The translations under genes and the position numbers were made by a program. Shown here piece by piece: positions 57,191 through 64,000 of a DNA stretch of 64,000 nucleotides (positions within the stretch are counted from its first letter, which is position 1; the number at the start of each line of letters is the position of its first letter). The notes under the pieces were generated by a model. That model ran no database searches and was not told the origin of the DNA. It saw only the letters and a program-made list of their open reading frames with translations. The stretch spans positions 22,360,001-22,424,000 of the forward strand of contig NC_081818.1 of assembly GCF_030704535.1 (NCBI RefSeq), given 5' to 3'. The DNA is from Vitis vinifera (taxonomy: Eukaryota; Streptophyta; Magnoliopsida; Vitales; Vitaceae).

Positions 57191-58027
57191 TTTTTTTTTT
57201 TCGTCGTAAAAATGGAGGGGCACATTGTAGTCGATTAACCTAGTAATCTTTTGTGGCGAGAGGTGAAAAAGTATTGAAGCGTTTTATATGAGAAGCATGC
57301 CAAGAGATGTATGGGCACTATGTATATAAGGCACCATGATATGTGAGATATATGTTGTCTGCGAATGCATATATGATATATGTCGATGGAGAAAAGGGCA
57401 TTGTAGCAGTTATATTGCACGATATTAGGATGTGCAAAGGGTTGGAAGTAGCACTCATGGATTATGCATGTGTTTGATTGATTATACATTGGGTTGTTTG
57501 ATGTTGTATGCTTACTAGATTGTTATACTATATATTATCTACGTTGAGTATTACATGCATGATGATAAAACTCTTATTTCTATTTTGGATTGACCATCCT
57601 AAAACTTGCATCATATCATCATTCATTGAGTTATGCTCACTTTGTAGCTAGTTCCCTAAAATTTTCAAATGATGACATAGTATAACGAGATATCAAACAA
57701 GTTTCGGACGACGAACAATAAGGCATATAGTCGTTGTTGTCTTTTCTTTTTTTGCTTATTTTTGGATAGACTATTGGCATGTAGCCATTTCCTTAGGTAT
57801 GTACAAGTTTTTGGTTCCTTAAGGTCAGTTTTTATGTACTTAAAACTTTGTGCCTTGGAAGGGTAATGATTATGTAGTTCTTTTAATATGATTCCTTGTA
57901 TTACTCTAACATAGCTTATTTAATCACAAGTTAATTTCCCTTCATAGAATTGTATCTCCATCTCAGTCTTTGAACTAGAGAGAAGGCATTGCCTTGCGGG
58001 AATGGCACCTGCAAAGGGTGGGATCAT

Positions 58028-58309
58028 CACACAACAGCCTAAGAACCAACAAAAAAGAGAGCTTCAACCACCTACAAGTTGGAGTATATGGATTAATCCA
58101 TTTTGAGCACTAGATCATAGGGTGCATGCTACTAACATCCTAGGAATACTAGACCTAAGCAAAAAAGTATTTTTTTTTTTTTAAAACAAAAACATTAGAT
58201 CTAAGTGCTTAGAAAACAATACATGCAATCTAAATGTTCCTTGATCAATTCCAATTGATGAAGATGGTGATGCAGATCTTGAAACCTAGCGATTTGGCAT
58301 TCAATCACT
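58028..58309. repeat. Direct repeat, copy 2 of about 280 bp
   Basis: This is the partner of 56920-57190; it contains the same poly-T interruption, lengthened. Right of it the sequence continues with CACTCCTTCTTTGATCCATA, whereas copy 1 has CACTCTTTTTTTTTT, so the homology ends near CAATCACTC in both. It could be a pair of short LTRs or a segmental duplication. Confidence 0.85.
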
Positions 58310-60719
58310 CCTTCTTTGATCCATAGAACTTGTGTAGAGTGGCTACACACCTTAAGAGGAGAGAGAGAACAAGGGTAGGTATCTAGAAAACTAATGGTCT
58401 GAAAAGTTAGAGTTTAATTAACCTAAAACATATGGGGTTTATATAGATATGGGTTTAAGTGAGTTTAGCCCTACAAGGTCCTAATTAATTAATTAGACTT
58501 AATAGGCTCCAATTAATTAATTAGATCAATCTAGTTAATCATAAACTTACGTGCAACCTTAAGCTCTTACCAAAGCATCATTATGCACATAAATGATTAA
58601 TTCTTTATAAATCCTCAAACCTTCATGTCAATAAAAAAATAAAAGCTCCAATGGGGACCATTAGAACCCATAAGAAAATACCAACTTCCTTATAATTAAA
58701 TTCTAAAGTTGACTCAACATTCCACTAAAAAGAGTTAATTATACTCTAATATTCTATGTCATTACATCGAGATAAGAATTGATTAACTCCAATTTAATCA
58801 ATCCCTTCAGTCCATGACGTACCATCTACTATATGAAAACTTCTCATGAACTGGTGTTCATAATCTAATGAGATAGATGATATTAACCTCTTAAGATTAC
58901 CTCTACAATCCTTGAGTTTTAAATCCTCCAACTATGTTATCAATTAACATTCTCTAACTCCCTAAGAACATATGTCAAATTTCATTAAAAGAATTACTAC
59001 AACACATAAATTTTATGATCACAAGTCTTTAAGATTACTCAATGGGACATACTATCTCAAACCCATGAGATATCATATCATGATATCTATCTTGAAAATA
59101 CCTATTGTCACATGTTTTATGTTACATTGGGAAAGATTTTAGCTTAAATGAGCCCTAGGTAGAAAATGTTGCGAGGTATAGGCCACATGTACCCTTGGAG
59201 AACTCACCTAGGTGAGAGTTCTTATAAAGTTGTGATTATAGGATTGAGTTATTTCCTAGTAACTCTTGTGAGGATCAAGATATCATTGCATGACCATTAA
59301 TAGTGTTAACTCATTTAGAACCAAGTCCTATATCATTATTATATGTGTGATAGTTGTAGTTTGGTTCAAGAACCTAGTCTAAAGATAAATCCTCAAATAT
59401 TGGAAGTTGTTAACACTAAGTGATGGTTCAAGTTTGGAAGACACCTACACATGTTATTTAGTATAAAGTTGCCCAATTTATTTCATTTTTGTATTTATTT
59501 ATAATTTATTTTTATTGTTACTTTTGAAGCTTTAAACTTTGTATGGGATTGTTGGGAATTTGATAAAAGAAAGTTTAAAATTTTATTTATGTTAAAAATA
59601 AAATAAAATAAAATAAAATATTTTATTGGTTTGGTAAGTCAACATTCACTTAATAGGTAATTGATAGCCTTGAACATTTTAGACCATTAGGTGGGATTTT
59701 TGAGTGTTAACATGTTTATCCATTATGTTCACAATATCTCTATCAATGTCCATCTAAAACAAAATCGTTCTTACCATACCTTTTGGGATGACCTGAAAAA
59801 AATTCTGCTTAGTTCTCTAAAATATGAGTTTTTTTATTCTAAAAATTAAGATGGATGTAGTGAAGATATTGTTGAGAGTTATAGAGCTCATATCTTGAAA
59901 ACCATTGATTATTGATATCCATATATAAGGAGATGATAGTAGCTTTAGGACTTCGATGTGTTTACATATGCCTCTCCAAAATGTACTAATTTTTCTTGTC
60001 TTCGTTTATTTTATTTATTATGCTATAGGGGCCAAATGTATTTTTCTATTTAAGTAGAAAATGTTGATCGCAAATTATACCACTTCCACAAGTATTACAA
60101 ATGTAGTCTTTCAGCATGGGAACTCGACGTTTTGATGACATATTCTCCTAGCTAGTGAGCACACTCTCGATAAAAACAGCCAAGCATAGTCACATCATAA
60201 ATAAAGTAATATAATATCTTTAGAACATTATAAATGTCAATTTCTTCTTTTTCATAGTATTTTCAATGACATAAACAACAATTTCAATCGATGCATAATT
60301 TCAAATTTTTGCTTAAAAAAATCTAACGGATGGGTAGGTGGAGATGTTTCAAACCTCGTCAAAAATAGCGTCAAATCCACCCATTTAAAATGGAAAGATT
60401 GGTAACTTTTTACCTGCATTTTCTATATTTTTCATTGCATAATTTAGTTGTATTCAACGGATCAAGAATAAAATTAACTCGGAAAGCAAATCCAAATCTA
60501 ACTGCTACCCCCTAATCATTTAATCAATAGGTCATGAATCTCTTAATTTAGCATAAAATACAGCTAATTAGTTTAATTTAAACGTCAATTTCATCCCTAT
60601 GTCCCTTGCAGTCTCTCCAAACATAACAAAAAAACCAACTCAAACGATGGGTGCAACAACACATTCTTTCAATCTGCCTATGGAGATCACAACTCTTTGC
60701 TTTCCCCCTTCAGCTGTCA

Positions 60720-60729
60720 TATATATTTA
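60720..60729 (+). promoter_or_regulatory. TATA box candidate of tetraspanin copy 3
   Basis: TATATATTTA lies about 155 bases before the ATG at 60876, followed by a CT-rich leader. Confidence 0.5.
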
Positions 60730-60875
60730 AGCAATATCATCTTCATTTCCTTTCACCATGGTTAATAAACCTCAACCTCCCTCTCCCTGTTTCTTTTCAA
60801 ACAGTTCTTGCGTTTCTTCCTGGATATACTAACAGAGAGTAATTTTCTCTGTCCTGGTATTCAATCGTATAGAAA

Positions 60876-61804
60876 ATGTCAGCCAGCCGTGGCTGCCTCA
60901 TCTTCACCAACCTTCTGACCTTCTTAGCCTCAATAATTATCGTGGCTTCGGCATTGCTAATACGATTTTATGGACAGACAAAGTGCAGTGGCTACGTCCA
61001 AGGACCAATCTTGGTGATTGGTATCGTTTTATTTGTGGTGTCCCTGATAGGGATGATTGGTTCGTGTTGTCGCCTCACGTCCGTGCTCTGCGTATATCTG
61101 TGTGTGATGTTATTTGTGGTGATTGGCCTCTTGTCCTTCACCCTAGTGGCAATCGCAGTGCTGCCCATGAGTAACCAAAAGGACGCATCGAGTGAAGGGC
61201 TTTCTCCCCTCCAAGAGCACTCATATTTGTTGAGGAATAATCTGATTGATGAACATCAGTGGGTTGGTATCAAAAGCTGTCTTTCTGAGACCAAAATTTG
61301 TTCAGGATCAGAAATGGCCTGGACCAGGTCCAAAGCACTCTCACCCGTTAAGGTATTGCGAATGCCTTTCTGAGTTGGATCACCCTCCATTTTTATAGTT
61401 CATATAGAATGCAAATTGATGCATAGATTATTCAAGTAGAATACTAGGTTTACTAACATAATTCTAATGTACTATAATCATATGTTTTACAGGTGGGTTG
61501 CTGCCGTCCCCCTTCCTATTGCGGTTATGACTTAATGAACAGCACCTTTTGGCCGGTAGTGAGAACAAGCATGCATAATTCTGAATTCAATGATTGTCGG
61601 ACATGGAAAAATGAACCCAATGTGATGTGCTATGATTGCGATTCATGCAAAGCGGGGTTTCTTGCGAGGATAAGGAATGACTGGATGAAGATAACCACCG
61701 TCATTAACTTTCTCATTGCTTACCTCATAATCAACTTCTTGATCGGTTGTTGTGCCTTCAGAAGTAGTGTAATTGCTGACCAGAGATACAGAGATTACAG
61801 TTGA
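60876..61804 (+). CDS. Tetraspanin-8-like protein (copy 3), two exons
   Basis: Exon 1 is 60876-61352 and exon 2 is 61493-61804, with a 140-bp intron (donor AAG|GTATTG, acceptor TTACAG|GTGGG, phase 0), giving 262 residues. Exon 1 has 159 codons exactly as in copy 1. Membrane segments are LLTFLASIIIVASALLI, GPILVIGIVLFVVSLIGMIG, YLCVMLFVVIGLLSFTLVA, and in exon 2 VINFLIAYLIINFLIGCCAF. The extracellular loop has VGCCRPPSYCGY (Arg replaces the usual Lys) and CYDCDSCKAGFLARIRNDW. It is on the opposite strand to copies 1 and 2, so the cluster grew by duplication plus inversion. No disabling change is seen. Confidence 0.93.
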
Positions 61805-62176
61805 ACCTGGTTCTCTATTTGGTTTGTCCACAATTTTGTATTGCCTTTTCAATGGATTCTTCAATTTTGTCCACGAATTTTTTAAATGGAAACTTTAGGA
61901 TGCTAACAGCTCTGTCATTGAGGAAGAAAATGCTATCTTTCAATAATATTTGTCCATACCAGCACACCTTCAGCATGAAAAATAAATGGGAATCAACAAA
62001 TGAATGATTGTGTATAAATTTTGATGGATGTATTTTGTTATAAACAATAAAATCACTGCATAGAAGCTCAGATAAAATTAAGAGATTGGAGGAGGTGAGA
62101 TGCATCATAATCGTAAATGAAATTAAAAGGCTAAATACTTAACAAATCATGCAGCAACAATCATGGAAAAAAGGGA

Positions 62177-62760
62177 CACTACAAAGAAAATGTAAAAAGA
62201 TGACGTTTTTTAAGCATCAAGATAGATATAAGATGACGCTTTCCAAAAGCGTCATCTCTTAGACTGACATCTTATGAATTTCCAATTGTTGATGCTTTTC
62301 AAAAGCACCATCTTCTTTGGCGGTTAACCATGACGCTCATAGAAAGCGTCATTATTCTAAACCTTGGCACTCTATAAGGGTCATTGTAAGTCTGCAATTT
62401 CATTCATCTCAATATTGACACTCAATAAAGCATCATTGTATAGGTAGGAGCAACATCGACACTCATGATAAGTGTCATCTTATAGCATTTTTCAACCTTG
62501 ACGCTCAAAAAAAGCATCATGTTCTTAAATCTTCAACCTTGATGCTTATGATAAGTGTCATCTTATAGCAATTTTCAACCTTGACACTCAAGAAAAGCAT
62601 CATGTTCTTAAATCCTCAACCTTGATGCTTATGAAAAGCGTCATTGTATATTTTTAAAGTGACGTTGACACTCATAATAAGTGTCATCTTCTGCCTTTAT
62701 ATCCTATGAGAACAAAGCATGATGCTTTAAAAAAGTGTCATCTTATCTCATTCGAAATTT
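62177..62760 (+). mobile_element. CACTA (En/Spm) transposon end with subterminal hairpin array
   Basis: The sequence starts CACTACAAAGAAAA, close to the CACTACAAGAAAA terminus common in eudicot CACTA transposons. It is followed by about 570 bp of short inverted repeats such as GATGACGCTTTCC-AAAAGCGTCATC and TTGACACTCATAATAAGTGTCA. About 12-15 GACGCT/AGCGTC or GACACT/AGTGTC arms alternate in orientation at intervals of roughly 20-40 bp. CACTA elements bear such subterminal repeats as transposase binding sites. The opposite terminus and any transposase are not seen before the window end, so it extends further or is truncated. The GGA just before 62177 would be its 3-bp target duplication. Confidence 0.8.
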
Positions 62761-64000
62761 TAATAACCCATAAAAGTCCTAATTATGCCCTATTTTATAA
62801 TTTTTCACAAACAATGAATGAGTAATAAAAAGTTAATTTAAGAAAGTCCTAGGAGAAAAAGTACTAATTGTGGTGTTTCTCTTTCACTATTAAAGTTTAC
62901 TAATAAACAGACATAATTAAATATGAATTTGCTTAGCATTAAATTTAGTTGAAATTGTTCAAAAAACTAAAAAATTTACAACTTCTTTTTCAACTTTGAG
63001 TTGTTCATAGTCTTTTGCTGCATCTAGTTCTACATCATCTTTCTTCAAAATGTATAAAGATGGTTACAAGTCACATTCTAGATGCTCAACCTGCAAAAAT
63101 AATTGAGAGGTTATATATAACTAATATTGACAAATAGTAAAATAAAAAAACAACTCTATAAATGAAATGTGTATATACCAATTTTTTAAATTTCCAAGAT
63201 ATATTTCTTCCACTGCAATAAATTTTAACATGTTGGAAGAACTAAACAAACCCCAATAATTTTGTTACACCAAATTTCTAAATATTCCTTGAACTCTTGT
63301 TATGTGTTTAAGAAAGCAATCAATAAACCACTTTCTAGTGTTTTCCCAAATGCTCTCTTTCTCTCGCATACACGGGCACAAAAGCAAATGCTTAGAAATA
63401 GGCAGTATTTTTGTTTGAAAGAAAATTCCCAAGAAAGAGAATTGCTACATTGAGCTGCACATTTTCAACTTGGATCAGCCTTCAATAACCAAAAGGGCCT
63501 CATACATTGGTTTTTTTTAAAAAGAGCACCATAAGAAGGAAAGGAAAAGTGAGACCAGTCATCACCAAACGCACAAGCAAAAATCTCTAGCAGCCATTAT
63601 GAGTCATTTTTCCTTGAAATTGCTTCCAAATGCAACCAGCAATACTATACATAAATTCAAAATATACTTCCTAAAAGCATAAACTAAATAGGTGTCACAT
63701 AGATGGACATTTGACCCTTTATCCTCTATATGATCCACCAACCCACTCCATCCTTTCATAGAAACGTGTTTGATTGCTATTTAAAAAATTTTTTAGTACC
63801 TAAATATCTCTGTTGCAACTGGCATGGATTCATCATACTCCTTGGCCCCACTGGCTATTGTCAAGTCAAGATGTGTTTCATTACCAAAGCATGCCTTCTT
63901 ACAAGAACTATAGTGGAAACTAGACCCTCACATAGATTCTCTGTCCATAACCATCCAATATAAACATTAAACTAAGTAAATGAGAATGACTAGCTTGTAA
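62761..64000. other. Stretch to the window end, no gene recognised
   Basis: If the CACTA element continues past the window, this is its interior. No transposase domain can be read on either strand. A plus-strand frame of 77 codons at 63730-63963 has no family signature. Confidence 0.5.

Larger units (their letters stand above)
54720..60650. other. Intergenic stretch with transposon relics, no host gene recognised
   Basis: The stretch holds a Tat-like LTR relic (about 55680-56474) and a 260-bp direct repeat (56920-57190 and 58028-58309). The rest, including 58310-60650, is AT-rich sequence without recognisable coding content. Short frames are scattered and carry no domain. Confidence 0.6.

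Overview
The window reads as eudicot nuclear DNA. It is AT-rich and gene-poor, genes have short introns with GT/AG borders, and it holds plant-only families (TBL O-acetyltransferase, plant-type tetraspanins), nested LTR retrotransposons, a CACTA transposon end and an endogenous pararetrovirus relic. The overall flavour suggests a woody eudicot such as grapevine (Vitis); that is an impression, not a proof.

Region 1 (1-20376) is nearly all of one very large Ty3/Gypsy element of the Tat/Ogre lineage, inserted in minus orientation. Its right-hand (5') LTR is complete at about 5.0 kb (15345-20376). Only the last 2.2 kb of its left-hand (3') LTR lies inside the window (1-2218). Between them are an arginine-tRNA-type primer binding site, a leader, an intact 2283-codon gag-pol frame with the double RNase H typical of Tat elements, and a 5.3 kb non-coding 3' region. 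That 3' region holds three kinds of satellite-like tandem repeat and seven dispersed copies of a polypurine-tract-like hairpin motif. Both LTRs carry sense-oriented fragments of two host genes, a vacuolar cation/proton exchanger (CAX) and a ubiquitin-specific protease (UBP). The LTRs are almost identical where they can be compared, so the insertion looks young.

Region 2 (20377-31200) holds a decayed TBL pseudogene, simple repeats, a broken and rearranged caulimovirid (pararetrovirus) relic at about 23.7-26.0 kb, and an intact two-exon TBL gene (27978-31067, minus), a Golgi cell-wall polysaccharide O-acetyltransferase of the AXY4/TBL19-22 type.

Region 3 (31200-47600) is mostly AT-rich intergenic DNA. 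It has one small well-formed gene for a 65-residue basic protein (37460-37657, plus, with a 5'UTR intron) and several Copia-type LTR/polypurine junction relics in both orientations at 40-44 kb.

Region 4 (47600-64000) is a cluster of three tetraspanin-8-like genes, two on the minus strand (47906-48875 and 53321-54450) and one on plus (60876-61804). All share a two-exon structure with the intron just before the GCC(K/R)PP motif. Copia remnants of opposite orientation separate the first two. A Tat-like LTR relic and a 260-bp direct repeat lie between the second and third. A CACTA transposon end with an array of GACGCT/AGCGTC hairpins follows the third.

No tRNA, rRNA or CRISPR array was seen. 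All gene calls come from reading translations and recognising families; no database search was run.
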